Origin: Pseudomonas sp. ERMR1:02
GTDB lineage: Bacteria > Pseudomonadota > Gammaproteobacteria > Pseudomonadales > Pseudomonadaceae
DNA length: 64,000 nucleotides
Assembly: GCF_002277815.1 (NCBI RefSeq)
Contig: NZ_NKJI01000010.1
Span: forward strand, 150,331 to 214,330
Reading direction: 5' to 3'
In this document: in pieces, positions 38,082 through 47,185 of the stretch
Layout of the letters: every line of letters starts with the position of its first letter
How positions within the stretch are numbered: position 1 is the first letter of the stretch
Program-made: the position numbers and the translations under genes
Notes under the pieces: model-generated
Told to the model about the DNA's origin: nothing
What the model saw: only the letters and a program-made list of their open reading frames with translations
Databases searched by the model: none

Positions 38082-38686
38082 CTTTATTTACCTGATGCTC
38101 GTAAGTTCGATATTGCACAAACAGCTGCACGCACAGCGCAGGGAATGGCCTGAAGAGGATTCGAAGATTGGGTTCTATTGCCGAATGTTAGCACTTAAGT
38201 TTTCTGATCAACGTTTCAGGGGCACTGCACATGCTGACACCCTGTGCACACGCTGGCCGCTGGAAAGCCCCGGCTTTGAGGGCTCGCCGCGTCTGTAAGC
38301 GCCGTCCTAGGAAATGTCCGACACAGTCCCACGGATGTTTAATACAAGAAATAAAGAAAGAAGTTGCCGACGATTGTTCTGCAACTGCGTAAGAATGCGC
38401 TATTTTCTGAATATACAGCCGCGCAGCGCAGTGAAAAGTATCGATCTGATACCCGCCCATGACTCATTCCTTGAGATGAAAGTAGTCATCCAATTATCAG
38501 GGCTTAGTTGCTGAATAGAAGCTACAGATTGAGCGCAAAAACCAGTTCAGTTGCTGAACTGTCCCATCGACAGGTCGATGGATGTCTCATGTCGCGAGGC
38601 GCACAAGCAAAAGAGTCCGTGTTTACACGGACTCTTTGAGGGTGAAGTTGAGGGCTGATTTTAAGGGGCTGATTTTAAGGAATCGC
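38082..38686. other. 600-base gap without a convincing gene
   Basis: AT-richer than its surroundings. Short frames here lack ribosome sites and coding-like composition. It probably contains the promoter of the leftward unknown gene (AT-rich 38082-38120) and, at its right end, a terminator for the dehydrogenase gene. Nothing else seen. Confidence 0.6.
38609..38638 (-). terminator. Terminator of the zinc-type dehydrogenase gene
   Basis: AAAAGAGTCCGTG-TTTA-CACGGACTCTTTG: a 12-bp stem with A/T flanks, about 50 bases after the dehydrogenase stop on the minus strand. Confidence 0.88.
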
Positions 38687-39709
38687 TCAGGCCGGTTCGA
38701 CCTGCAGCGCCACCCGCTCGCGGCATGGACATTCGCCCATGTAGCGATGCGCTTCGACAAACTCGGTAAACGGGAAGACCCGAGTCTTGAGCGGCAGCAG
38801 AACGCGGTCGGCGGTCAGCTGGTTGATGTCGCGCAACGCGCGTTGCAGGGCGACCTGATCCTGGATAATGCCCAGTTCCGGCTTGCCGGTGAAGTTACCG
38901 ATACAGTGCACGAAGAACTGAATATTCTTCTGGAACGCTGCGCAGGCCGGGAAAGGCGTCTGGTTGCCGCCTTGCAGGCCGTACAACACCAGGCTGCCAC
39001 GCGGTGCCAGCACATCGCCGAGCAGCGACATCTGCGGGCCACCCAAGCCATCGAACACCACATCCACACCGCGGTTGTCGGTGATTTTGTTGATCCGCAT
39101 CAGCAGATCTTCTTCTTCGGTGACGATGACTTTCTCGGCACCCAGCGACAGCAGGTATTCACGCTCATCCGCCGACTTGGTGGCGGCAATCACCCGTACA
39201 CCCAGGGCTTTACCCAGCTGTACGAACGATGGGCCGGCACAGTGACTCGCGTCGGTGACCAGGGCAAATTGCCCGGGCTTGACCCGTGCCAGATCCATGT
39301 AGGCGAAATAGGCGATCAACAGCGGCGTGTAATGCACGCTGGCTTCGATCGGGCTGAGCACGTCCGGGTAACGGGTTAGTGCCGAGCGAGGCAGAACGAT
39401 CTGCTCGCCGTAGACCGGATAGTCGTTCGGGCTTTCGGCCGGGAAACTGGCGACCTTGTCACCGACCGCCAGGTCATCGACCCCTTCGCCAAGCGCCGTC
39501 ACGACGCCGGACATCTCATGGCCCAGACCTGAAGGCAGACGAGCATGAGAGGACGCCAGGTTCTGACGCCAGAGAATGTCGTACCAGCTGATGCCAATGG
39601 CTGAGACGCGCACCTGCACTTCACCCGGTGCAGGTAGAGCTGCCGCATGCTCTTCGCATTTGAGCACCTCGGCTGGACCAAACTTGTGAAAACGGATCGT
39701 GCGGGACAT
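38687..39709 (-). CDS. Quinone-oxidoreductase-like medium-chain dehydrogenase
   Basis: 340 residues from the ATG preceded by GAGG (MSRTIRFHKFGPAEVL). N-terminal GroES-like domain (LPSGLGHEMSGVVTALGEGV) and Rossmann domain with VTDASHCAGPSFVQLGKALG. The catalytic zinc ligands are absent except for the GHE context, so it is closer to the NADPH:quinone oxidoreductase/zeta-crystallin branch than to true alcohol dehydrogenases. VDVVFDGLGG supports this. Divergent from a LysR gene 270 bp away, which probably controls it. Confidence 0.9.
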   Translation of the reverse strand: MSRTIRFHKFGPAEVLKCEEHAAALPAPGEVQVRVSAIGISWYDILWRQNLASSHARLPSGLGHEMSGVVTALGEGVDDLAVGDKVASFPAESPNDYPVYGEQIVLPRSALTRYPDVLSPIEASVHYTPLLIAYFAYMDLARVKPGQFALVTDASHCAGPSFVQLGKALGVRVIAATKSADEREYLLSLGAEKVIVTEEEDLLMRINKITDNRGVDVVFDGLGGPQMSLLGDVLAPRGSLVLYGLQGGNQTPFPACAAFQKNIQFFVHCIGNFTGKPELGIIQDQVALQRALRDINQLTADRVLLPLKTRVFPFTEFVEAHRYMGECPCRERVALQVEPA

Positions 39710-39979
39710 CGCAAACCTCGCCAAAGAAACCTTCTAATGCCTTGAACTCTAGCTGGGCTTTCAACCCAACACTATCAGTGGCTATTAATAGTCGACATGC
39801 CTGTCATTGATTCGGCAGCATCGGCAACATCGTCTAATGCCGTACCAAACCGAATCCTCCTTTGTAGGAAAACTGAATTACACGGTGCAGAGTACCAGCC
39901 TTTCCCCGTAATATTCCTGCTGGCCATTGTTCCCATATGGCCGCTCACGTCAAGTTTGCTGACTCTGCCAGGACTCCAG

Positions 39980-40894
39980 ATGAATCGTAATGACCTGCGT
40001 CGTGTCGACCTGAACCTGTTAATCGTATTCGAAACCCTGATGCACGAACGCAGCGTGACCCGCGCTGCAGAGAAGCTGTTCCTTGGTCAGCCGGCCATCA
40101 GTGCAGCGCTTTCGCGCCTGCGCGGGTTGTTCGATGATCCATTGTTTGTGCGTACCGGCCGCAGCATGGAGCCGTCCGCACGAGCCGTGGAGATCTTCGC
40201 CCTGCTCTCTCCGGCACTGGATTCGATTTCCACCGCGGTCAGCCGTGCGGCGGAGTTCGACCCGGCCACCAGCACCGCGGTGTTTCGCATCGGGCTGTCG
40301 GACGACGTCGAATTCGCCCTGCTGCCGATGTTGCTCAAGCGCCTGCGCGCCGAATCCCCGGGAATCGTGTTGGTGGTGCGACGGGTCAACTACATCCTGA
40401 TGCCGGGGTTGTTGGCATCGGGAGAAATTTCCATCGGCGTCAGCTACACCACCGATTTGCCAGCCAATGCCAAGCGCAAGGTTCTGCGTCGTAGCATGCC
40501 CAAGTTATTGCGTGCCGACACGGTGCCCGGTTCCTTGAGCCTGGATGACTTCTGCGCCCGCCCCCACGCGCTGGTGTCGTTCGCCGGCGACCTCAGCGGC
40601 TTTATCGATGAAGAACTGGAAAAGCTCGGGCGCAAGCGTCATGTGGTGCTTGCGGTGCCACAGTTCAACGGTTTAAGTACTCTGCTTTCCGGCACTGACA
40701 TTGTGGCGACGGTACCCGACTACACGGCCGATGCGCTGACGGCGGCTGGGGGTGTACGGGCTGAAGATCCACCGCTGCCGGTACGCAGTTTCGAGTTGCA
40801 CATGGCGTGGCGCGGGTCTCAGGACAATGATCCGGGGGAGCGTTGGCTCAGGTCGAGGATTCAGATGTTCTTTGGCGACCCTGAGAGTCTTTGA
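39980..40894 (+). CDS. LysR-family transcriptional regulator
   Basis: 304 residues from the ATG after AGGACTCC. HTH at about 8-65 (DLNLLIVFETLMHERSVTRAAEKLFLGQPAISAALSRLR split across the helix-turn-helix), substrate-binding domain beyond residue 90. Divergently placed to the medium-chain dehydrogenase, the classic LysR arrangement. Inducer unknown. Confidence 0.92.
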   Translation: MNRNDLRRVDLNLLIVFETLMHERSVTRAAEKLFLGQPAISAALSRLRGLFDDPLFVRTGRSMEPSARAVEIFALLSPALDSISTAVSRAAEFDPATSTAVFRIGLSDDVEFALLPMLLKRLRAESPGIVLVVRRVNYILMPGLLASGEISIGVSYTTDLPANAKRKVLRRSMPKLLRADTVPGSLSLDDFCARPHALVSFAGDLSGFIDEELEKLGRKRHVVLAVPQFNGLSTLLSGTDIVATVPDYTADALTAAGGVRAEDPPLPVRSFELHMAWRGSQDNDPGERWLRSRIQMFFGDPESL

Positions 40895-41067
40895 GTGCGC
40901 CGGAAACCAACACCCAATGGACATTGATTTGAACGACAGGACGATGGGTTCTCCCGTCAGACGGTTGAAGACAAAATATTATCCCCCTTGGTTGGCAGCA
41001 CCAGCGCAGGTTGCCCGCTGCTCTCTTTACCGAGATCGACCAACGTGGGCTGCGAAGGATACTTAAA

Positions 41068-41606
41068 CTAACGACTTCGCTCGCTGGCCATTACAAACTC
41101 GATCGCCTTGCGCAATCCTGCAAAATCCGGAGGCCCGTCATAGCGATGCCCATCGATATAAAACGAGGGAGTGCCATTAACGACGCTACGAACACCGCCG
41201 TTGAAATCCGCCTTGATTTTTGAGCGGTAGGTTTCTTCGTCCAGCGCGAGCTTGAGTTCTTCACTGGAAAGACCGTGCGTTAGAACGATGCGCTCAAAGA
41301 GCGACAGTCCCAACCGACGCTGGTCCTCATACAGCTCGGCGTGAGCCTCCCAGAAGAACCCGCGGCTACCCGCAAACTCGGCCGTGATCGCTGCGTGGAC
41401 AGCAATTCGTTATACAGCGACATCTGATCGCAACACACCTCGCTCCAGTCCGCAGGGTAAAAAGCGAGGATGACGGGTGCCCCTTTCCACTCGCTCAGCG
41501 AAGACGGCTGATCAAGGGTCGCGTACAACGAGAAGTCGAGGGCTGCCAACGGTTCATTAACCGAGGCAGTTGAGCCTGTTGGATCATTCAATTCTGACGT
41601 GTGCAT
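41068..41606 (-). pseudogene. Remnant of a redoxin-DsbA fusion protein
   Basis: The N-terminal part (MHTSELNDPTGSTASVNEPL, then DFSLYATLDQPSSLSEWKG and ILAFYPADWSEVCCDQMSLY) is an AhpC/TSA-type redoxin start. The C-terminal part in another frame (HAAITAEFAGSRGFFWEAHA ... NGTPSFYIDGHRYDGPPDF) is the distal half of a DsbA/thioredoxin_4 domain. The redoxin remainder and the DsbA CxxC half are both gone, a loss of well over 100 residues plus a frame change at about 41405. Intact redoxin-DsbA fusions are known in other proteobacteria. Non-functional as written. Confidence 0.75.
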
Positions 41607-41623
41607 GGCTGCGTCCTTTTGGT

Positions 41624-42180
41624 TTACCGCGATATCACAGAACCGAAACACGAGGAATCAAGGGGCCCACCCGCCTCAACGGCTGGCCTTACAACCTTTA
41701 TGGCGACAGACTTTGACGTTGGTGTGTAGGTTCGATGCCCGTAACTGTCCAATGGGGCAAGTGGGTTAGTCTCGGGGTAATAGGCAGCGGCCTGCCCTCG
41801 GGGCATGTCGAATTGCATGGGATGCGTCAGGGCGCCCTTGGTGCTCTAGCCAATAATCGCTTTGGCCGGATAACCATTAAGCGCTATACCTTCTGAAAAA
41901 TTCCGGTCCCGCATGCCGGGTTGTTGCTTCCCAGTTCACTGCCTTCGCACCGTTTTCGCAGAACTTTACTGGGCCCTTTTCAGGGCTCTCGCCCCAGGCG
42001 CAACCTGGGCAATCAAAGCCGTTGCCCTGCTTCACCGCCAGAAGCGCACGGACATTCCTCATCGCGTTACCGCTTCGCACCCAGTATTTCGCAACGGATA
42101 AAAGTGCTCCCCGTCCTGCTGCGGGGCCGCGGTAAGGTTGATCGCGCTTTTCGAGGCTAATGCTATTTATCTTCCCGGAT
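41624..42180 (-). pseudogene. Remnant of an FdhF/YdeP-family molybdopterin oxidoreductase
   Basis: Two ends of a roughly 750-residue enzyme fused by a deletion. From the right: GPAAGRGALLSVAKYWVRSG, NVRALLAVKQGNGFDCPGCAW, FCENGAKAVNWEATTRHAGP, PEFFRRYSA, an in-frame TAA at about 41877, then WLSGQSDYWLEHQGR and, after a one-base shift, LTHPMQFD. This jumps to the C-terminus DMPRGQAAAYYPETNPLAPL, HRTYTPTSKSVAIKVV. About 550 residues including the cofactor core are missing. Not explainable by homopolymer error. It lies beside the redoxin-DsbA remnant. Confidence 0.8.
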
Positions 42181-42189
42181 GTGTGACGC

Positions 42190-42525
42190 TCAGATGTTCT
42201 CGGCCCCGGGGTGCAAAATCTGCCCCTCGCTGCAACAGATCAACGAGGCACTTTGCTGAATAAGGCAGTTGAAAAGAACTTGAATTTGGTCACTGCAGTA
42301 ATGACGATTGCGGTCTTCCTCATTAGTCCATACACCTGCAATGGACCATTGAAATGCATTGTCCTGCCGATACGTTAAAGCGTAATCAACGCATCCGGGT
42401 AGCAATGCGAGGCGATCAAGGGCGTCTTGGACTTCAAGGCAGGGCCGAGTTGGACAGACATGGAAGTGCACCCTGATTTGATTGTAACTTTCGAAAGTTT
42501 GTCGTTCTTCCGATAACTGGTTCAT
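42190..42525 (-). CDS. Small hypothetical protein
   Basis: 111 residues, MNQLSEERQTFESYNQIRVH..., four cysteines, ending HPGAENI. A strand-helix-strand pattern (IRVHFHV, EVQDALDRLALLPG, VDYALTYRQD, QWSIAGVW) hints at a dimeric alpha-beta-barrel (antibiotic-biosynthesis-monooxygenase-like) fold; inference only. It borders the FdhF remnant and is divergent from the DJ-1-like gene. Confidence 0.6.
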   Translation of the reverse strand: MNQLSEERQTFESYNQIRVHFHVCPTRPCLEVQDALDRLALLPGCVDYALTYRQDNAFQWSIAGVWTNEEDRNRHYCSDQIQVLFNCLIQQSASLICCSEGQILHPGAENI

Positions 42526-42906
42526 TCAACACCTCACGGATTTCCTTCACGCATTCAATTGACAATATGCCGCTGCAGAAGGATCACTATGTAGGTCGAT
42601 CAGTGAGTGAACCCTTTGTAGTTGGATCATATTTCCGGGCAGCCGAAAAGAGAACGCGCGCCGACATTTAGGACTTACACGAATTTAGCGCGAATCTCGC
42701 CAGCCCTTTAAAACCGCGGCGCTAATTGATTTACATCGCTGGGGTGTAGGTCCTAATCCGCAGCGCACCTGTATTCCCAAGTCCGACTGGTTGATGCTGA
42801 TTCCAGACCTGCAACCGGTGCCGTGACTGACAGGTAATGGCGATAGCCAATATGCACCTGCTTCTTATACGACACCTTTAGTTAGCTGCGTTGCCAGGAC
42901 ACACCT
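42526..42906. other. 380-base divergent intergenic region
   Basis: No coding frame or repeat seen. It separates two divergent starts and should contain both promoters; no confident hexamer pair can be assigned by eye. Confidence 0.55.
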
Positions 42907-43437
42907 ATGAAAAGTTTAGCGATCATTATCCCGCCGAGGCGGATTGACGCGCCGATGCTCATGTCGTGCCTGGGCGTATGGCGCAAAGAATATAACCTCA
43001 GGATTTTCTCCGTCGACGTCCGGAATACGGTCGGAATGACCTTTGAAAACATCAACATTCAAGATCTGGAAGAGCTGCATAGCGAATGCTTCGATGCCAT
43101 CGCTGTCATGGGCGGAGCTGGAACTAAAGAGTACCTATGGGACAACATCAATGTTATCGCCCAGCTACAGAAATTCGATAAAGCCCGCAAGCTGGTTGCC
43201 GGAATTGGCCTGGGCTCAATAGTGCTCGCCCAGGCAGGCGTTCTGGTTGGAAAAGAGGCGACCATCGACAACTCGGTCGAGTTGGTGATTCAGCTGAAAA
43301 GTTATGGCGCACTATTTATTCCCGACGATGTTGTGACATTGAAATGGATCATCACCGGCAACGGAAAAGATGTTGGAGCCTTTGCACAAGCCGTATCGAT
43401 CTGGCTTCGAACGTCCCCCCGGCAGATCATCAAGTAG
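42907..43437 (+). CDS. DJ-1/PfpI-like protein lacking the nucleophilic cysteine
   Basis: 176 residues. Class I glutamine-amidotransferase-like fold: FDAIAVMGGAGTKEYLWDN, KLVAGIGLGSIVLAQAGVLV, KEATIDNSVELV. In DJ-1/PfpI the elbow reads A-I-C-x-G; here G101 replaces Cys, so protease, deglycase or hydratase activity is unlikely. The acidic residue of the elbow is also not obvious. It is first of a rightward series of genes (SDR, SDR, esterase, hydrolase). A binding or regulatory role is possible. Confidence 0.8.
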   Translation: MKSLAIIIPPRRIDAPMLMSCLGVWRKEYNLRIFSVDVRNTVGMTFENINIQDLEELHSECFDAIAVMGGAGTKEYLWDNINVIAQLQKFDKARKLVAGIGLGSIVLAQAGVLVGKEATIDNSVELVIQLKSYGALFIPDDVVTLKWIITGNGKDVGAFAQAVSIWLRTSPRQIIK

Positions 43438-43491
43438 CGTCGGCCAGACTTCAAAACATACACCACCCGCGATCAGCATGAGGATTAAGAC

Positions 43492-44244
43492 ATGAGCTTT
43501 ATTACTTCCACGCAGGGCGCCCTGACCGGTGATTTGGCAGGCAAGAACATTGTTGTCTTTGGCGGAACCTCCGGAATTGGCTTGGCTGCCGCGATTCAGT
43601 CCAAGGCCCGCGGTGCAAAAGTCATTGTCCTGGGTTCAGATCCGCAACGCGCAGAGCAAGCCGCCAGGACCTATGAGCTGGATGGGTGGCGTGCGGCCGA
43701 CATCACCAAACCCGAACAAATCCATGCCGCGCTGGCAGACATCCCACAGGTTGATCACCTGGTGTTGTTGGCCGGTACCTTCGTCGCAGGCAAAGTGCTC
43801 GAAGCGGACATCCCGTACTTGCAACGCGCTTTTGATGAGCGGATCTGGGCGTCGGTGCATGCCTTGCGGGCTCTCGGCGATCGCCTTTCCAAAGAGGGCT
43901 CGGTGACTTTTATTTCAGGGGCATTGGCAGATCGGCCAAACGCTTACGGCACCGCTGTGCTCGCCGCTGCATCAGCTGCCATGGAGGCATTGGCCCGTGG
44001 CCTTGCTCTGGAACTGGCACCTATCCGGGTCAACACCCTGTCTCCGGGCCCCATCAACACGCCAATCCTCGCGAAAGCCTTGGGCGATGCGCGCGACGGC
44101 TATGTCGCCGCGCTGGAGCAAACCCTGCCGCTACATCGCCTCGGCACGGCGGACGAAGCGGGTGCAGCCGTGATGTTCCTGATGAGCAACGGCTTCATGA
44201 ACGGCGCCACGATCAATGTCGATGGCGGTTCGCGGCTGGTTTGA
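43492..44244 (+). CDS. SDR-like protein with non-canonical active site, paralogue 1
   Basis: 250 residues. Cofactor motif FGGTSGIG at 23-30, LLAGTFVAG in place of NNAG, S142 in ITFISG-like FISGALADRP, Y152 in NAYGTAV. The lysine expected four residues after Tyr is V156, so classical YxxxK chemistry is missing. C-terminal SPGPINTPILAKAL and NGATINVDGG are normal. It is about 85% identical by eye to the SDR at 50452-51210. It is followed by another SDR with an intact catalytic site. Confidence 0.88.
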   Translation: MSFITSTQGALTGDLAGKNIVVFGGTSGIGLAAAIQSKARGAKVIVLGSDPQRAEQAARTYELDGWRAADITKPEQIHAALADIPQVDHLVLLAGTFVAGKVLEADIPYLQRAFDERIWASVHALRALGDRLSKEGSVTFISGALADRPNAYGTAVLAAASAAMEALARGLALELAPIRVNTLSPGPINTPILAKALGDARDGYVAALEQTLPLHRLGTADEAGAAVMFLMSNGFMNGATINVDGGSRLV

Positions 44245-44307
44245 CGTCGAGACATCTCACGCGCCGCGCCGTCTTGACGTGGCTAAGCCATAACAGAAAA
44301 GGAAAAT

Positions 44308-45057
44308 ATGATGAGCAACGTCGTTCTTGTGACCGGAGCTTTAACCGGGATTGGTCGATCCGTCTGCCTCGCATTCGCCCGCAACGGTGCATCGATCGTG
44401 GCAACCGGCAGGCGTGCCGAAGCTGGCGAATCGTTGCGTAATGAACTGCTCGAGGCAGGCGCTGCAGACGCTGACTTCGTCAACGTCGATGTTCGATTCG
44501 AGAATAACGTGGTGACGGCTGCGCAATTTGTCGACGCCAAATACGGCCGCCTGGATGTTGCCGTAAACAACGCCGGCCTCGAAGGGACGTTCACTGACAT
44601 CGACCAGATCACCACAGAGATCTACCGGGAAGTGTTCGATACCAATGTGCTGGGGCTCGCGCTCAGCATGAAGCACGAGTTGATCGCCATGAAACGGCAG
44701 GGCTTTGGCAGCATCGTCAACTTGTCGTCCATCGGCGGCAGCGTCGGCTTTCCCGGCAGCGCCCTCTATGCCGCCAGCAAACACGCGGTAGAGGGCCTGA
44801 CCAAGTCCGCGGCGCTGGAAGTCGCCGCGATCGGCATTCGAGTCAACTGCGTCGCCCCTGGCCCTACCAACACGCCGATGCTTCATAGGTTGGCCGAGGT
44901 GGGCCTCACGGAAGAAACATTGAGCGGCCTGATCCCTGCGAAACGTCTCGGGACCCCTGAGGAAGTGGCGCAGACCATCCTGTTCCTCGCCTCCAGCGCA
45001 GCCAGCTTCGTGACGGGACAAAGTCTTGCCGTAGATGGCGGCTATCTCGCCCAGTAA
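44308..45057 (+). CDS. SDR-family oxidoreductase
   Basis: 249 residues, with AAAGGAAAAT before a double ATG. TGALTGIG cofactor motif, NNAG, S and YAASK catalytic motif (ALYAASKHAVEG), APGPTNTPML and TGQSLAVDGGYLAQ end. Complete classical SDR, probably NAD(P)(H)-dependent on an alcohol or ketone. It lies 63 bp after the degenerate SDR and before the secreted esterase, suggesting one operon. Confidence 0.92.
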   Translation: MMSNVVLVTGALTGIGRSVCLAFARNGASIVATGRRAEAGESLRNELLEAGAADADFVNVDVRFENNVVTAAQFVDAKYGRLDVAVNNAGLEGTFTDIDQITTEIYREVFDTNVLGLALSMKHELIAMKRQGFGSIVNLSSIGGSVGFPGSALYAASKHAVEGLTKSAALEVAAIGIRVNCVAPGPTNTPMLHRLAEVGLTEETLSGLIPAKRLGTPEEVAQTILFLASSAASFVTGQSLAVDGGYLAQ

Positions 45058-45142
45058 CACATTCACATAAGGCTGAGTGGGCGACAGATAGCCGCCCTCT
45101 CCTTACACGCTTTATACAAAACCAATGGCTTCAGGAGGCAAT

Positions 45143-46159
45143 ATGAAACAGGTAGTGAAAGCGGTGCCGGCGATGATCGCCCTATCGGTCGGGTCCGCAA
45201 TGGCCGCCGGCAATCCAGTACCGGAACATCAAACCCAAGCGTTTCTTAATGCGCTGGCGGCGGGTGGGGGCAAGCCTCTCGAGCAGTTGAGTCCAAAAGA
45301 AGCCCGCGCGGTTCTTACGGGAGCCCAAAACTCGGTAAAGGTTGATATGTCGGGCATCGAGGTGAGTGACAAGACAATTACCGCCGATGGTAAAACCATC
45401 AAGCTGACGGTGGTTCGGCCTGAAAAAGTCAAAGGCGAGCTTCCAGTCTTCATGTTCTTTCATGGCGGCGGCTGGGTGCTGGGGGATTATCCGACGCATG
45501 CGCGCCTGATTCGTGACCTGGTTGTCTCTTCCGGTGCCGTCGCGGTGTACGTCGATTACACACCGTCCCCTGAAGCACATTATCCCACTGCCATTAACCA
45601 GGCTTACGCGGCAACCAAGTGGGTGGCCGAAAACGGCAAACAGATCAACGTGGACGGCAAGCGCCTGGCGGTGGCCGGTAACAGTGTCGGCGGCAACATG
45701 GCCGCCGTCGTGAGCCTGATAGCTAAAGAAAAAGCCACTCCCAAAATTCGATTCCAGCTCCTGCTCTGGCCGGTAACCGACTCCAACTTCGACTCGGACA
45801 CTTATAAGCAATTCGCTGAAGGCCATTTCCTGACCAAGAACATGATGACCTGGTTCTGGGATAGCTACACAACCGACTTGAATGCCCGGGCAGAGATTCA
45901 TGCCTCTCCGCTCAAGGCCAGCATCGATCAGTTGAAAGGACTTCCACCTGCCCTCGTGCAAACCGCGGGGCTGGATGTGCTACGAGACGAAGGCGAAGCC
46001 TACGCGCAGAAGCTGGACGCTGCCGGGGTGGATGTAACGGCGGTTCGCTACAACGGCATGATCCATGACTTTGGCCTGCTGAACCCGTTGAGCCAGGTGC
46101 CCGAAGTCAAAGCTGCCATGAGACAGGCGGGTACAGAACTCAAGGCGCATCTCAACTAA
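45143..46159 (+). CDS. Secreted alpha/beta hydrolase, HSL/acetyl-esterase type
   Basis: 338 residues. The second ATG is chosen because AGGAGG lies 4 bases before it. Signal peptide to about residue 22 (SAMAAG). Oxyanion motif HGGGW 107-111, nucleophile S181 in AGNSVGGN, acid D278 in TAGLDVLRDEG, base H308 in GMIHDFG. Typical of the hormone-sensitive-lipase family but with export, so it should hydrolyse esters in the periplasm or outside. Follows the two SDR genes on the same strand. Confidence 0.91.
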   Translation: MKQVVKAVPAMIALSVGSAMAAGNPVPEHQTQAFLNALAAGGGKPLEQLSPKEARAVLTGAQNSVKVDMSGIEVSDKTITADGKTIKLTVVRPEKVKGELPVFMFFHGGGWVLGDYPTHARLIRDLVVSSGAVAVYVDYTPSPEAHYPTAINQAYAATKWVAENGKQINVDGKRLAVAGNSVGGNMAAVVSLIAKEKATPKIRFQLLLWPVTDSNFDSDTYKQFAEGHFLTKNMMTWFWDSYTTDLNARAEIHASPLKASIDQLKGLPPALVQTAGLDVLRDEGEAYAQKLDAAGVDVTAVRYNGMIHDFGLLNPLSQVPEVKAAMRQAGTELKAHLN

Positions 46160-46276
46160 GTAAGCATCCCGCATGCCGATCACTCTGACGGGTGCGGCAT
46201 GCATCAAATTGCACACCCGCCTCACTATCTCAGGCTCGAAAGGCCCAGGTAGAACGGGACAAAAAAGGCACTCGCC

Positions 46277-47125
46277 ATGACTAACCTGACGCACAAACGC
46301 GCCACCGTTAACGGTGTTCGGCTCAACTACGTTGTTGCCGGCAAGGGTCCGGTGGTCCTCTGCATGCACGGGTGGCCCCAAAACCACAGAGAGTTCATGC
46401 CTGTTATCGACAGGCTTGCACAACATTACACGTTCATCGCCCCCGATCTTCGCGGCTTCGCCGACAGCGATAAGCCCTACCAGGGTTACGACCCCATCAA
46501 TATCGCCAAAGACATGCTCGGCCTGCTGGACGTTGAACAGGTCGATCGCTTCCACATTCTCAGCCATGACCTGGGAGGCCCACCTTCGGTTGCCTTGGCA
46601 TACTTGGCGGCTGAACGTGCCTTGTCGTTGGCAACCATCGAAACACCTTTTTTCGGCCTGGATTTTCCAGGGTATGTCGATCCGCGGGTGCCCTACTGGC
46701 ATCTGAGCATGCACATGAACATGGACATCACCCGTGCCCTTGTTGAAGGCCGGGAGGACATGTACCTGCGGCATTTCTTCAGAGATTTTGCCTACAACCC
46801 TACGGCAATATCCGAGAGCGATATTGACTATTACGTTATGCAGATGCGCCAGCCGGGCAATCTGCGCGCAAGCCTGAACCACTATGGCTATATCCCGGAG
46901 ATGGCGGATCAGACCGCGCAACTGACCAAGGAAAAGCTAATGATCCCGGTGTTGGCGTGGGGTGGCGAAGTGTCTTTTGGTGACCATTGCTACACCTCTG
47001 CAAAACACATCGCGTTATCTGCAAAAGGTGGCGTCATCGAGCAGTGCGGACATTGGGTATTCGAGGAACAGCCTGAATTCATCAGTGCTGAACTCCACCA
47101 ATTCTGGCGAGGCGTAGCCACCTGA
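46277..47125 (+). CDS. Alpha/beta hydrolase, epoxide hydrolase/haloacetate dehalogenase type
   Basis: 282 residues. HGWPQ oxyanion motif at 31-35, nucleophile D98 in LSHDLGGPP, base His in EQCGHWVFEE. An aspartate nucleophile in the elbow points to epoxide hydrolase or haloalkanoate dehalogenase chemistry rather than esterase. No signal peptide. Lies 117 bp after the secreted esterase, possibly the same transcription unit. Confidence 0.9.
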   Translation: MTNLTHKRATVNGVRLNYVVAGKGPVVLCMHGWPQNHREFMPVIDRLAQHYTFIAPDLRGFADSDKPYQGYDPINIAKDMLGLLDVEQVDRFHILSHDLGGPPSVALAYLAAERALSLATIETPFFGLDFPGYVDPRVPYWHLSMHMNMDITRALVEGREDMYLRHFFRDFAYNPTAISESDIDYYVMQMRQPGNLRASLNHYGYIPEMADQTAQLTKEKLMIPVLAWGGEVSFGDHCYTSAKHIALSAKGGVIEQCGHWVFEEQPEFISAELHQFWRGVAT

Positions 47126-47185
47126 CCGCTTGTTTCGCTGCGCAGATGAAAGCGGGAATGCACCCATTTTTTGGAGGGCCACGTC

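Noticed and set aside
38188..38460. 90-codon minus-strand frame in the 38 kb gap
   Set aside because: No ribosome site, no recognisable domain and unusual composition.
45980..46921. 313-codon minus-strand frame
   Set aside because: Antisense across two hydrolase genes with good start sites and catalytic motifs.
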